Of a DNA stretch of 28,228 nt, positions 14,789 to 23,392 are shown piece after piece (positions within the stretch are counted from its first letter, which is position 1; each line of letters starts with the position of its first letter). The notes beneath the pieces were generated by a model. The model saw nothing but the letters and a program-made list of their open reading frames with translations, was not told the DNA's origin and made no database searches. The DNA comes from DATBDE01 sp045805605 (GTDB lineage Bacteria; Actinomycetota; Thermoleophilia; Solirubrobacterales; Solirubrobacteraceae): contig JBJMKX010000043.1 of NCBI GenBank assembly GCA_045805605.1, positions 1 to 28,228 of the forward strand. The letters are read 5' to 3'. The position numbers and the translations under genes are program-made.

Positions 14789-15460
14789 GTGTCGGGCAGA
14801 GCGATCGAGGTCCTCCCGCGGCGCCGGCACGCAAGCGTGCGCGACGAGTTGCGCGCGTCGCAGCGCGGGCGCCTCATCTGCGCGGTCGCCGACGCCGTCG
14901 CCGAGAAAGGCTACGCCGCCACCAGCGTCGCCGACATCATCGGGCTCGCCGGGGTCTCGCGACGGACGTTCTACGAGCACTTCGACTCCAAGGAGGACTG
15001 CTTTCTCGCCTCCTACGACACCGGAGCGCAGGCGATCTACGAGGCGATGGTCTCGAGCGCCGAGGGCCACGAGGGCTGGGAGCAGATCCTCGACGCCGTC
15101 TTTCAGACCTGGCTCGAGTTCCTCGACGCCGACCTGTCCTTCACTCGCGCGTGCATGATCGAGTTCTGGGCCGCCGGCGACGCCGCGCGCGAGCGCTGGA
15201 AGGTGCGCCGGGAGCGCACCGCCGGTCTCCTGCGCGCGCTGCACGAGCGCGCGCGCCAGGAGGACCCCGAGATCGTGCCGGTGTCGGACACGATCGTCGC
15301 CGCCGTGGTCGGCGGGGTGAACCGCGTCGTCATCTCACACGTGCTCGAGGGCTCTGCCGAGCCGCTGGCCACGCTCAAGCCCGAGCTGCTGCGGTTCATC
15401 AAGCTGGCGCTGGCCAGCGGAGCAACCGCTTCAGCCCGCGGCGGCGAGGCGGGCGGATGA
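14789..15460 (+). CDS. TetR-family transcriptional regulator
   Basis: DNA-binding repressor of 223 aa from GTG 14789. GTG 14837 is a second in-frame start that would leave more room for promoters. The N-terminal helix-turn-helix is textbook: AVADAVAEKGYAATSVADII, GLAGVSRRTFYEHFDSKEDC. The ligand domain is all-helical and unclassified. It is divergent from the secreted hydrolase and overlaps the following glycoside-hydrolase gene (ATGA at 15457-15460), so it probably controls both. The ligand may be a product of one of these two secreted enzymes, which is a guess. The open frame before 14789 is overlap with the hydrolase's coding strand. Confidence 0.9.
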   Translation: MSGRAIEVLPRRRHASVRDELRASQRGRLICAVADAVAEKGYAATSVADIIGLAGVSRRTFYEHFDSKEDCFLASYDTGAQAIYEAMVSSAEGHEGWEQILDAVFQTWLEFLDADLSFTRACMIEFWAAGDAARERWKVRRERTAGLLRALHERARQEDPEIVPVSDTIVAAVVGGVNRVVISHVLEGSAEPLATLKPELLRFIKLALASGATASARGGEAGG

Positions 15461-16524
15461 CCCGGCGCTACTTGTCACATCATCCCGGCGGCGATGCCGC
15501 AGCCGATGTAGCTCGGCCGGTGCGCTCGCTCGCCCTCGCGCTGGCCGCGGTCGCGCTGCTCGCGGCCGCTCCATCCGCCGCGCGCGCAGCGCCTCGCATC
15601 GGGATCGCCGACTCGGACTCGAGCACGTTCGTGGACCCGAACTGGCCGGGCCTCGGCGTGCGGCTGGGCCGCGCGGTGGTCCCCTACGACGTGGCGCTGA
15701 CGCAGCCGGTAGCGGGCACGCCGGCCGGCAACCGGCGGATCGAGTTCGATGCCTGGGTGGCCAACGCGCAGGGCGCCGGCGTCAGCCCGATGGTCGCCTT
15801 CCAGGCCAGCCTCGGGCCGAACCAGGCCGCGCCCTCGCCGACCCGGTATCGCCGAGCGATCCGCGCGTTCCTCGGCACCTATCCGACCGTCCGCACCCTC
15901 GCGCCCTGGAACGAGCCGAACTTCCGCAGCGCCGGCGCCAACCCGCTCGTGCACAAGCCGCGCCTGGCCGCGGCCTACTACCGCGTGCTGCGCGATGCCT
16001 GTGCGCAGTGCACCGTTGCCGCCGGCGAGCTGGCCGGCATCCCCGGCGACCCGTACCTGGCCCGCTACACGCGGGCGCTCGGCTCGGTGCGTCCGCGGTT
16101 GTGGACCGTGCACGCGCACACGGACGCCAACCAGTTCCAGGATGGCAGCGACACGAGCGCGCCCGCGACGCGGTCCTTCCTCGAGCAGGTCCGCGGCCGG
16201 TCGAAGATCTGGATCGACGAGGTCGGCGCCTACTACCGCGACGAGGACGGGCGCGTCTGGGGCGATGCCTCCCAGACCCAGACCGCGAGCTTCGTTTTAG
16301 GGCTCGGGACGCTGAGCCGCCGGATCGCGCGGATCTACTACTACAACCTTTCCAACGAGTGCTCGGACCCGTCGCTGTGCGCGGTCCAGGATCGCGGCCT
16401 CGTCGCGCCCCAGCCGTTCGACCTGCCGCCGGGCGCGTCGATCGGCTACGACCTCGCGGGGCGCGTGCGCCCTGCCTACGCGGTGATCGCGAACCGCGGG
16501 CCGGTCACGCAGCCGACGGGCTGA
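15457..16524 (+). CDS. Secreted glycoside hydrolase-like TIM-barrel protein (clan GH-A type)
   Basis: Exported protein of 355 aa, probably cleaving a glycoside or polysaccharide. A long N-region precedes a hydrophobic signal segment (VRSLALALAAVALLAAAPSA, about residues 22-41), with a cleavage site near ARAAPRIG. Two clan GH-A hallmarks are present: LAPWNEPNF with Glu153 as likely acid/base, and IWIDEVGAYY with Glu255 as likely nucleophile, 102 residues apart. WTVHAHTDANQF and ARIYYYNLSNECSD fit barrel strands. The family within the clan cannot be set by eye. The ATG overlaps the tetR stop. Its stop region overlaps the convergent FUSC pseudogene by 20 bases. Confidence 0.75.
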   Translation: MTRRYLSHHPGGDAAADVARPVRSLALALAAVALLAAAPSAARAAPRIGIADSDSSTFVDPNWPGLGVRLGRAVVPYDVALTQPVAGTPAGNRRIEFDAWVANAQGAGVSPMVAFQASLGPNQAAPSPTRYRRAIRAFLGTYPTVRTLAPWNEPNFRSAGANPLVHKPRLAAAYYRVLRDACAQCTVAAGELAGIPGDPYLARYTRALGSVRPRLWTVHAHTDANQFQDGSDTSAPATRSFLEQVRGRSKIWIDEVGAYYRDEDGRVWGDASQTQTASFVLGLGTLSRRIARIYYYNLSNECSDPSLCAVQDRGLVAPQPFDLPPGASIGYDLAGRVRPAYAVIANRGPVTQPTG

Positions 16525-17940
16525 GCTCGCGCACCGCCGAGCGAAGGCGGTAAAGCGCGGCGCCGCACGCGTCGAATTGCGCGAGCACGAGGGCCTGGCG
16601 CCGCAGCGTGGCGGCCGTCGGTGTGAGCGCGGTGTTCGCGCGCAGCTCATGAGTGCGGCGCTCGGCGAGCGCGAGGACGTCGGCCCGCAGGCCGGTGAGG
16701 GGGCGCTCGAGCGGGTCGGGTGCAGCGGAATGGCCATCGGCGATGGCGGCGATCGCATCGCGCAGCCCCGCCGCGATCTCGTCCAGCCCTGAAACACCCT
16801 CCGCCCCGAGGCCCCCGAGCTGGGCGTCGAGCGCCACGGTGGCGAGGTACAGGCGCCGGTTGGCGGCCACCGCCTCCCACACCGCCCCGATTCCGCGCCG
16901 CCCCCGATGCGGCTCGCCCGCGAGGCGCCGGTAGCGGGCCTCGAGGTCGTCCGCCGCCGTCGCCGCCCGGCGACCCGCGGGGGCGGCATCGCGGCCGGCG
17001 AGCACCGCCGAGACGTACTCGCGGTCGAGCGCCAGCGCGCGCCCGAGCGCGGGGCCGAAGTCGCCGCGCTCGCTGCGCGGCCACAGGAGCGTCGCCGCGG
17101 CGACGGCGATGGCGCCACCGATCAGCGTGTCGACGATCCGGTCGATGGCCACGGCGGGTCCGGCGCCGAGCGCGAAGCTCACCATGAGCACCACGAGCGG
17201 GGTCAGGAACAGCACCGCCCAGCCGTAGTTGAGCGGCAGCACCGCGAAGGTGGCGAACGCGAGTGCGAGCAGCACCGCGACCACGGCGACGTCCCCGGAC
17301 ACCGCCGCGAGCAGTCCGGCGGCGAGGAAGCAGCCGAGCACCGTCCCGACCACCCGCTGCATACCGCGCTCGAACGTCGTGACGATGTATGGGCGCAGGA
17401 TGACCGCGATCGTGATGTCGACCCAGAAGCCGCGCTGGATGTCCAGCAGCCAAGGCCGCCGGCCTGGCGGGGCGCGCGGCGCGCGGCGCACTCGCGCAGT
17501 GTGAGCTCGACGCCGCGGAAGGCGACGATGGCGCGGATGTCGTCGGCACCGGCGGCGACGCGGGCGCGCTCGCCGACGATGGCCGCGTCGAGCCCCTCAA
17601 GCGTGCGCTCGAGCGCCTGTCGGTCCGGGCCTACACGACGCGCGTGAGCGAGAAGGGCCCCCACGGCTCGCACCTCCGCCGCCACGGCCTCGATGGCGAC
17701 AGCGGTGCTGCCGCGCAGCGCCTGGGCCCGCTGGAGTGACAGTCGGGCGACCTGGTCGCCCAGCGCCTCGGCGCGCCGCAGGAGCGCTTCACCGTCGGCG
17801 GTTAGCTCGTCGAGCACGCGGGCGGCCGGGCGGGCTCCGGAGGCGGTGCCCTCGACCAGCTCGAGCGTGCCGCGGGCGGCGTCGAGCTTGGCGCGCGGCT
17901 GGGCGGCGCCCAGCGTGGTGGCCCCGGGCCGCGGCCGCAA
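16505..17940 (-). pseudogene. FUSC-family membrane protein, 5'-truncated and frameshifted
   Basis: Remnant of a fusaric acid resistance/aromatic-acid exporter-like membrane protein. The C-terminal part (minus strand, 17480 to 16505) encodes DIQRGFWVDITIAVILRPYI, ERGMQRVVGTVLGCFLAAGL and several further membrane helices, then a soluble tail ending ELSPSAA. The preceding cytosolic linker is in another frame (about 17913 to 17490: TTLGAAQPRAKLDAARGTLE up to GVELTLRECA). The frame changes near 17465-17490, where about half a membrane helix expected before QRGFW is also missing. The first membrane half of the family is absent altogether, since coding character stops near 17940. Two lesions make a pseudogene more likely than a single sequencing error. 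Confidence 0.7.
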
Positions 17941-17975
17941 GCCCGCCGCGCGCGAGCGCGGGGAACCGGTCCAGG

Positions 17976-18092
17976 TACGCGATCGCCCTGGAGGTCGTCG
18001 CCGAGCTCGAGGCCGAATGGACGCGGCAGCTGGGCAAGGCCAAGATGCGCCAGCTCCGCGCACTGCTCGAGGAGCTCAACGCGGCGCTCTGA
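17976..18092 (+). pseudogene. Probable 3' remnant of a MarR-family regulator
   Basis: Only the last ~38 codons look like a gene: ALEVVAELEAEWTRQLGKAK, then MRQLRALLEELNAAL and TGA at 18090-18092. This is the usual amphipathic C-terminal helix pair of actinobacterial MarR regulators, which helps form the dimer. No winged-helix domain is found upstream in any frame; the open frame back to 17736 is antisense to the FUSC linker. The remnant abuts the truncated 5' side of FUSC, as if one deletion removed the start of both genes of a divergent pair. Assignment is from a short match and is tentative. Confidence 0.5.
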
Positions 18093-18113
18093 TCCTGATT
18101 GCGCGCGCCGCGC

Positions 18114-19772
18114 TCAGAAAACGTTCGGTACCGGGACCGCCGCCACGCGCTGGCGCAGGCGCTCGTAGTCGCCGGCGTACGCGTGGTCGCGCAGCTCGCC
18201 GCTGTCGCGGTCGACCAGGTTGGCCAGCTCGAGCGGGTCGCGGTCGAGGTCGTAAAGCTCGTGCTGCGGGGCGGCGCGGCCCAACGGGTCGACGTACGTC
18301 GCGTACTTCAGGCGCTGCTCGCGCACGCACCGGATGTGGTTGGGGGGCGGCACGGTGTCGGGCAGGAACGTGCCGGCCGCGTCGTCGTCGTAGGTGAAGC
18401 GAACGGCGTCGGCAACGCTCGCCTGCGGCGCCGGGTGGGCGAGCACGGGGCCGAGGTCGACGGCGGCGCGGCCGGCCGCCTCGCGCTCGGGCTCGGCACT
18501 TGCCGCCAGCACCGGCGTGAGGTCGGCGCCGTGCACCTCGGCCGGCGGTTCCGCGCCCGCCAGCGCGACCAGCGTGGGCAGGACGTCGACCAGGGACGCG
18601 AACGCCCCGGTCTCCCGCGCGCGCGGGAACAGCACCGGATTGGACACCACGAGCGGCACGTGCAGCGTCTCCTCATAGGCGTTGAACATCTTCTGGCGCA
18701 GCCCGCCGTGCGCAAGCCCCATCTCGCCGTGGTCCGACGTCCGTACGACCACGGTGCGCGAACGCAGCGAGCCCGGGTCGCCGGGGTCGCCGAGGGCGGC
18801 GACGATCCGTCCGATCTTCTCGTCCACGACCCGCTGAAGGTGGGCGTAGAAATTCACGTACGCGCGCTGCGACGCGCGGGTGCGCAGCGCGCCCAGGAAT
18901 CCCGCCTGGCCGTGCCGCATCACGCCGTGGGCGGTCGGCTTGCCGGCCAGGTCCTCGTCGAACGTCGGCGGCAGGTCGACCCCGAGGTCCTCGAGCGCCT
19001 CGTCCCGATACCCGCCCGCCGCGTACGAGCCGGGATAGCCCAGCACGTCGTGCGGGTTGACCAGCGAGAGCACGAGGGCGAACGGCTCCGGCCGGTCCGG
19101 GCGCGCGAGCAACGCCTCCGCCTGACGCGTGTAGTCCTCGTCCCAGCCGGCGCCGCTGTAGCCGGCGACGCCACCGCCGAAGTGCTGGGGCTCGACGTCC
19201 TCGCCGGCGTCGGGGGGCTCCCATTCGGCAAAGCCGAGCGTGCGCTCGATGTGCGCGGCGTCCGCGTCGGTCCAGCCGGCGGAGCGGTCGCGTGGCTTGG
19301 TCAGGTGCCACTTGCCCTTGTAGGCCACGTGGTAGCCGGCGGCGCGCAGCCGGGTGGCGAGGTTGGGGATCGACGGCGAGAGCTCGGGCTCCTCGCGCTG
19401 CGGCGTTCCGGTCACGGTGCGGAACGCCATGCGCGCCATGCTGCGCATGCCGGTCAGCGGCGGCACGCCGTCGCGGCGGTCGGCGGTCAGCGCCGAGGCG
19501 ATCACGCCGGCCAGCCGCCCGGGCGTCGGGCGCGCGCCGCGGTCGGTGTGGGTCAGCGTCACGCCGTGGCCGGCGGGCAGCAGTCCGGTGAGCAGCGTGG
19601 CCCGGCTCGGCGAGCACATGCAGGAGTTCACGAACGCCTGCGTGAAGGTCAGGCCCGTTCGGGCGAGCTCGGCGTCGCCTGGCGCGAGGTCGCGCACGAA
19701 CGTGCCGCCGGGCCAGTGCTGCGGGTAGCGCTGCTGGTCGGTGATCAGCAGCAGGAGGTTTGGCCGCGGCAC
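18114..19772 (-). CDS. Sulfatase (arylsulfatase/choline-sulfatase-like, formylglycine type)
   Basis: Hydrolyses a sulfate ester on an unknown substrate; 552 aa. The modification motif CSPSRATLLTG begins at Cys53, which a formylglycine-generating enzyme would convert. Metal and active-site elements include ITDQQR at the N-terminus, YKGKWHLTKP (Lys/His of the active site), VNPHD and TSDHGEMG. The C-terminal ELYDLDRDPLELANL is also typical. There is no signal peptide, so it is probably cytosolic. The GTG start has no Shine-Dalgarno box, but a TAnnnT -10 hexamer lies six bases upstream, suggesting a leaderless mRNA. The stop is about 20 bases from the MarR remnant's stop (convergent). No formylglycine-generating enzyme is encoded in the window. 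Confidence 0.92.
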   Translation of the reverse strand: MPRPNLLLLITDQQRYPQHWPGGTFVRDLAPGDAELARTGLTFTQAFVNSCMCSPSRATLLTGLLPAGHGVTLTHTDRGARPTPGRLAGVIASALTADRRDGVPPLTGMRSMARMAFRTVTGTPQREEPELSPSIPNLATRLRAAGYHVAYKGKWHLTKPRDRSAGWTDADAAHIERTLGFAEWEPPDAGEDVEPQHFGGGVAGYSGAGWDEDYTRQAEALLARPDRPEPFALVLSLVNPHDVLGYPGSYAAGGYRDEALEDLGVDLPPTFDEDLAGKPTAHGVMRHGQAGFLGALRTRASQRAYVNFYAHLQRVVDEKIGRIVAALGDPGDPGSLRSRTVVVRTSDHGEMGLAHGGLRQKMFNAYEETLHVPLVVSNPVLFPRARETGAFASLVDVLPTLVALAGAEPPAEVHGADLTPVLAASAEPEREAAGRAAVDLGPVLAHPAPQASVADAVRFTYDDDAAGTFLPDTVPPPNHIRCVREQRLKYATYVDPLGRAAPQHELYDLDRDPLELANLVDRDSGELRDHAYAGDYERLRQRVAAVPVPNVF

Positions 19773-19778
19773 GCGGCG

Positions 19779-19784
19779 ACCCTA
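19779..19784 (-). promoter_or_regulatory. Candidate -10 box for a leaderless sulfatase transcript
   Basis: On the minus strand TAGGGT (TAnnnT) lies six bases before the GTG start; the overlapping TATAGG (19781-19786) is eight bases before it. Either would place the transcription start at or next to the start codon. No ribosome-binding sequence and no clear -35 are visible. Confidence 0.35.
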
Positions 19785-19923
19785 TAGCGCCGGCGACCGC
19801 GCCGACCGACGAGCGGCCTAAGATGCGGCGCCGTCCACCGGGCGACAACGGGGAAGGGGCTGCCTGCCCTGGCGAACGAGCGCCGCATGAGTACAACGCG
19901 CGTGGACGCGCGAGGTTGGGTTG

Positions 19924-19980
19924 TTAGCGGATCAGCACCGGCGTCCCGATCGGCACCCGCGGATAGAGCGATGGCGAGGG
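19924..19980 (-). pseudogene. Possible C-terminal gene scrap in the sulfatase/hydrolase gap
   Basis: Within the 278-base gap 19773-20050 the minus strand encodes PSLYPRVPIGTPVLIR followed by TAA (19924-19926). The VPIGTPVxIR ending resembles the tail of L,D-transpeptidase catalytic domains. There is no room upstream for the rest of the gene, because the frameshifted hydrolase ends at 20051. It is either a scrap of a lost gene or chance. The remainder of the gap shows nothing I can assign. Confidence 0.25.
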
Positions 19981-20050
19981 GCGTCCTGCCCATGGCGCGA
20001 GCGTACCGCCGCGCGCGTCGTCGGTGGCAAGGCGGCTTGCCAGCCGCTAC

Positions 20051-21144
20051 CTAGGCCGCCGTCGCACTGACCGCTTCCTCGATCGGCGCCAGCGCGACCT
20101 CGTCGAGGAACTCGCCCAGGTAGACCCAGGTGGTACGGCGCGCCGAGCGGCCGGTGAGCACGCCGAGGTGCCCCCCCGGTGCGGTCTCGAGCCGGACGTC
20201 CGGCGCGCCAGGCAGCAGATCAGCCACGTGGAACACGAGACCCGGTGGCGCGATGCCCTCGCTCTCGCCTGCCACCACCAGGACGGGGACGTGCACCTCG
20301 GCAAGGTCGATCTGCCGATGGCCCAGGTCGAGCCTCCCGCCGGCCAGCTCGTTGACGCGGAAGAAGCGGTGGTAGAGCTGGCCGAAGGTCCGCCCGGGAT
20401 AGCCGTGCATCCGCGCCATGAACGCGTCCACCGCCTCGATCTGGGCCAGGAAGTCGCGATCGTCGAGATCGGAGACAATCGCCCACGGCTTGAGGATCTG
20501 CTTGTCGAGTGCGGCGGCCTGGTAGGCGTACCGGACCATCGGTGCGGCCCGCCCAGCAGCCGGTAGGCGGCGCTGACGAGCTGGCCTCCGAGGAGATCGT
20601 CAACCGGTCGCAGTGGGGCGATCAACCGCACGCGGCGGAAGTCGAACGGACTGGCGATGATGACCACGCCGGCGACCGGGATCTCGGGATCGCCCGCCGC
20701 CGCCAGCAGCGACATGATCCCGCCCAGGCACCAGCCCACGAGAGCCACCGGCTGGCCGCCGGCGTCTTCGCTGGCGACGCGGGCCGCGCGCGGTAGGACC
20801 TCCTCCACCCAGTGCTCGAGGCCGAGCTCGCGGTCCGAGAACGCGATGGCGCCGTAGTCGACGAGATACGTGGCGTGCCCGGCGGCAAGCAGGTGCTCGG
20901 CGAGGGAGCAGCCGGGGCGGAGGTCCATGCACGTAGCGGGGGCCGCCAGGGGCGGCACCAGCAGGACGGGAACCGCGCGCCGGCGCCGTTCGGAGTCGAG
21001 GTACCGGTAGACCGTCCGCTGCGGTCCCTCGTCGATGATCGAGGCCGGGGTGCGCTTGTCGTTGTCGCCGATCCCCCCGCCGACGAGCATGTCGAAAGCG
21101 TTCGCCGCGGCCTTGCCGAGCGCGGCGGGGTGGGGAACCCGCAC
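20051..21144 (-). pseudogene. PHA synthase-like alpha/beta hydrolase with one-base frameshift
   Basis: Related to class III-type polyhydroxyalkanoate synthases. The lipase-like box is LVGWCLGGIMSL with a nucleophilic Cys139 in place of Ser, and the C-terminal half has APGGHLGVLTG for the catalytic His. Reading from ATG 21144, the frame is good to ...SAAYRLLGG near 20550; it then continues one frame over as RAAPMVRYAYQAAALDKQ to the TAG at 20051. One missing base in the GC-rich run GGGCGGGCC (minus strand, about 20546-20556) explains this. Repaired length is about 364 aa, normal for the family, so a sequencing error is possible. The usual GxxDxIxP acid position reads GESEGIAP, with Glu for Asp. 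Function if intact: polyester synthesis or a related acyl transfer. Confidence 0.78.
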
Positions 21145-21169
21145 GGGCGGAGTCTAGGTAAGGCCTGGT

Positions 21170-22711
21170 TCAGTGCGCCGTTGCGGGAGCCGCTTCGCCG
21201 CTCGGCGCCGTGACGAAGTCGCGCGTGCGCACGAGCCAGAAGGTGAGGACCGCGGCCACGAACGCGGTGATCGAGCCGATCAGCAGCAGCGTGTTGAGCG
21301 CATCGATGAAGCTCGACGACACGATCGCCCCCGCGGCGCCCCGTGACCGCCCGGGCACCTGCGCGAGCGCCTGCGCGCTCTCGCCGGTGGCCACCTGGTG
21401 TGCGAGCGCGGAGGCGCGCCCGTCGACAAGGGCCGTAAAGCCGTCGCGCACCTTGTCCTCCACGACCGACTGGTAGACGGCGCCGAGGCCGGCGATCCCG
21501 GTGGCGATCCCCACCTGACGGAAGGTCGTGTTGATGCCCGAGGCCATGCCCGACTTCCGCGGCGGCACGACGCCTACCGCGGTCGAGGCCAGCGGCGGGT
21601 TGACCAGCCCCACACCGGCGCCGGCGACGATGAAGCCGGCCAGCAGCGCCGTCCAGTCGGAGTTCACCGTGAGGCCGTGCATGAGCAGCAGTCCGGCCGA
21701 GACCAGTACAAGCCCCACTCCCATCAGGGCCCGTACCGGCACCGTGCTCGACAGCCGCCCGGCGATCGGCGCGACGAAGAACGACATCAGCGTGATCGGG
21801 AGGAAGCGCAGGCCGGCCTCGAGCGGCGAGTAGCGCAGGCCGTTCTGGATGTACAGCGTGAGGTAGAGGAACATCGCGAACATCGACGCCGACAGGCCGA
21901 AGGCGGCGATCGAGGCGCCGGCGAACGTCCGCACCCGGAAGAGCGAGAGGTCGAGCATCGGGTTGCTCACCCGCGACTCGATCACGAAGAACGCCACCAG
22001 CAGGACGATGGCGCCGACCAGCAGGCCCACGATCAGCGCCGAGCCCCAGCCCTCGGGGTTGCCCCGGATGAGCGCGAACACGAGCAGGAACAGCCCGCCG
22101 GAGAAGGTCACCAGGCCGGGCCAGTCGATCCCGGGCGCGTTGGGGTCGCGACCCTCGGAGATGTAGGCCAGGGCGAGCAGGATCGCCCCCACGCCGACCG
22201 GGACGTTGACGAAGAAGACCCACTCCCAGCCCCACGACTCGGTGATGACGCCGCCGAGCAGCGGGCCCACGGCAACCGACGCACCGACGGTCGCGCCCCA
22301 GATGCCGAATGCGGTGCCGCGTTCGCGGCCCTGGAACGCCTCGGCGATCAGTGCGAGCGACTGGGCGAACATGATCGCGCCACCGATGCCCTGGACGCCG
22401 CGCATGACGTTGAGCAGCGTCGACGAGTCCGACAGGCCGCAGCCCAGCGAGGCCAGGCTGAACACGGCGAGCCCGACGACGAAGACGGTGCGGCGCCCGA
22501 GCAGGTCGCCGAGCGACCCGGCGGTCAGCAGGAACGCGGCGAGCATCAGCGAGTACGCGTCGATGACCCACTGGATGTCGGCGAAGTCGGCGTGCAGCGA
22601 CCGGCCGATGTCAGGCAGCGCGACATTGACGATCGTGATGTCCAGCAAGAGCATGAACACCGCGACGCAGACGACGATGAGCGTCAGCCACTTCCGGTCC
22701 ACGATCGCCAT
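21170..22711 (-). CDS. MFS multidrug exporter, DHA2 (EmrB/QacA) family
   Basis: Proton-coupled efflux pump with about 14 membrane helices, 513 aa. Helix I contains FMLLLDITIVNVALPDIG, the hallmark of the DHA2 family (motif D1). Between helices II and III lies GSLGDLLGRRTVFVVGL (motif A). The antiporter motif C region is WGATVGASVAVGPLLGG, followed by WEWVFFVNVPVG. The short hydrophilic C-terminus ends APATAH. Substrate cannot be read. Its ATG is only 12 bases from the proposed start of the divergent EcsC-family gene, so the promoters must overlap or lie inside the neighbouring genes. No TetR or MarR gene is adjacent. Confidence 0.93.
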   Translation of the reverse strand: MAIVDRKWLTLIVVCVAVFMLLLDITIVNVALPDIGRSLHADFADIQWVIDAYSLMLAAFLLTAGSLGDLLGRRTVFVVGLAVFSLASLGCGLSDSSTLLNVMRGVQGIGGAIMFAQSLALIAEAFQGRERGTAFGIWGATVGASVAVGPLLGGVITESWGWEWVFFVNVPVGVGAILLALAYISEGRDPNAPGIDWPGLVTFSGGLFLLVFALIRGNPEGWGSALIVGLLVGAIVLLVAFFVIESRVSNPMLDLSLFRVRTFAGASIAAFGLSASMFAMFLYLTLYIQNGLRYSPLEAGLRFLPITLMSFFVAPIAGRLSSTVPVRALMGVGLVLVSAGLLLMHGLTVNSDWTALLAGFIVAGAGVGLVNPPLASTAVGVVPPRKSGMASGINTTFRQVGIATGIAGLGAVYQSVVEDKVRDGFTALVDGRASALAHQVATGESAQALAQVPGRSRGAAGAIVSSSFIDALNTLLLIGSITAFVAAVLTFWLVRTRDFVTAPSGEAAPATAH

Positions 22712-22723
22712 GATGACGAATCG

Positions 22724-23371
22724 ATGGAAGGTTCAAACGTTTGGCGTCGCGTTCCAGGCGAGCTGATCGCGCGCGTCCGCGCCGACCCCGCCCGGGCGCC
22801 CGAGCACATCGCCCTGGCCGCCGCCGACCTGCACGGCCCGGCCGCCGCGGCATGGGTCGCCAAGCACCACGCCCGTGGCGTCACCGACCGCCCATCGCTG
22901 GCGCGCCTGGCCAAGCGCAACCACGCGCGACTGGCGCGCGTCGAAGGCGCGGCGACCGGGCTCGGCGGCTGGACGACGACCGCGGCCGACCTGGTGGCGC
23001 TGGCCTGGGTCCAGTCGCGGCTGATCTTCTTCGTCGCCGCCGCCTACGGCTACGACCCGCGCGACCGCATGCGCCCCGCCGAGCTGCTCGTCCTCACCGA
23101 CGTCTACACCGACGTGACGGCGGCGCGCGACGCGCTCGACGGCGCCGGCCGCCACATGGCCCTCGCCTACGCCCAGTCGCGCCTGGCCGGGCGCGGCGGC
23201 CGCCAGGACAACCGGCTCCTGGTCTCGCTGACGGCGTTCGTCGGCCGCCACGCGGCCGAGCGCGGCCTCGGCCGCTACGTGCCGTTCGTCGGCGCGCCGA
23301 TCAACGCCGTCGCCAACGAGCTCGACACCCGCCGCCTCGCCGACAAGGCGATCCTGTTCTACGGGGGCTAG
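22724..23371 (+). CDS. EcsC-family protein
   Basis: A 215-aa protein of the EcsC family, named after a Bacillus gene linked to an ABC transporter but without a known activity. Family traits are ARLAKRNHARLARVEGAATG, the hydrophobic helix pair TTTAADLVALAWVQSRLIFF and VAAAYGYDPRDRMRPAELLV, and the C-terminal FVPFVGAPINAVANELDT-type glycine/proline loop (here RYVPFVGAPINAVANELD). It probably associates with the membrane through the central helices. ATG 22724 was chosen as the first sensible start; the long frame upstream is antisense to the MFS gene. No ABC transporter lies nearby. Confidence 0.82.
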   Translation: MEGSNVWRRVPGELIARVRADPARAPEHIALAAADLHGPAAAAWVAKHHARGVTDRPSLARLAKRNHARLARVEGAATGLGGWTTTAADLVALAWVQSRLIFFVAAAYGYDPRDRMRPAELLVLTDVYTDVTAARDALDGAGRHMALAYAQSRLAGRGGRQDNRLLVSLTAFVGRHAAERGLGRYVPFVGAPINAVANELDTRRLADKAILFYGG

Positions 23372-23392
23372 GCGCGTGCGAAGCGGGCGCCT
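23370..23392. terminator. Weak bidirectional hairpin between convergent stops
   Basis: AGGCGC (23370-23375) and GCGCCT (23387-23392) form a six-pair stem with an 11-base loop, overlapping the stop codons of the EcsC gene and the response regulator. There is no T-run, so efficiency is doubtful. Confidence 0.25.

Noticed and set aside
18099..19787. A 562-aa plus-strand frame antisense to the sulfatase.
   Set aside because: The minus strand has all sulfatase motifs; the plus frame is an Arg/Val/Gly-rich mirror product.
21398..22723. A very long plus-strand frame running into the EcsC-family gene, antisense to the MFS exporter.
   Set aside because: The upstream part is rich in Arg, Asp, His and Gln with no hydrophobic core, while the minus strand encodes a clear 14-helix transporter.
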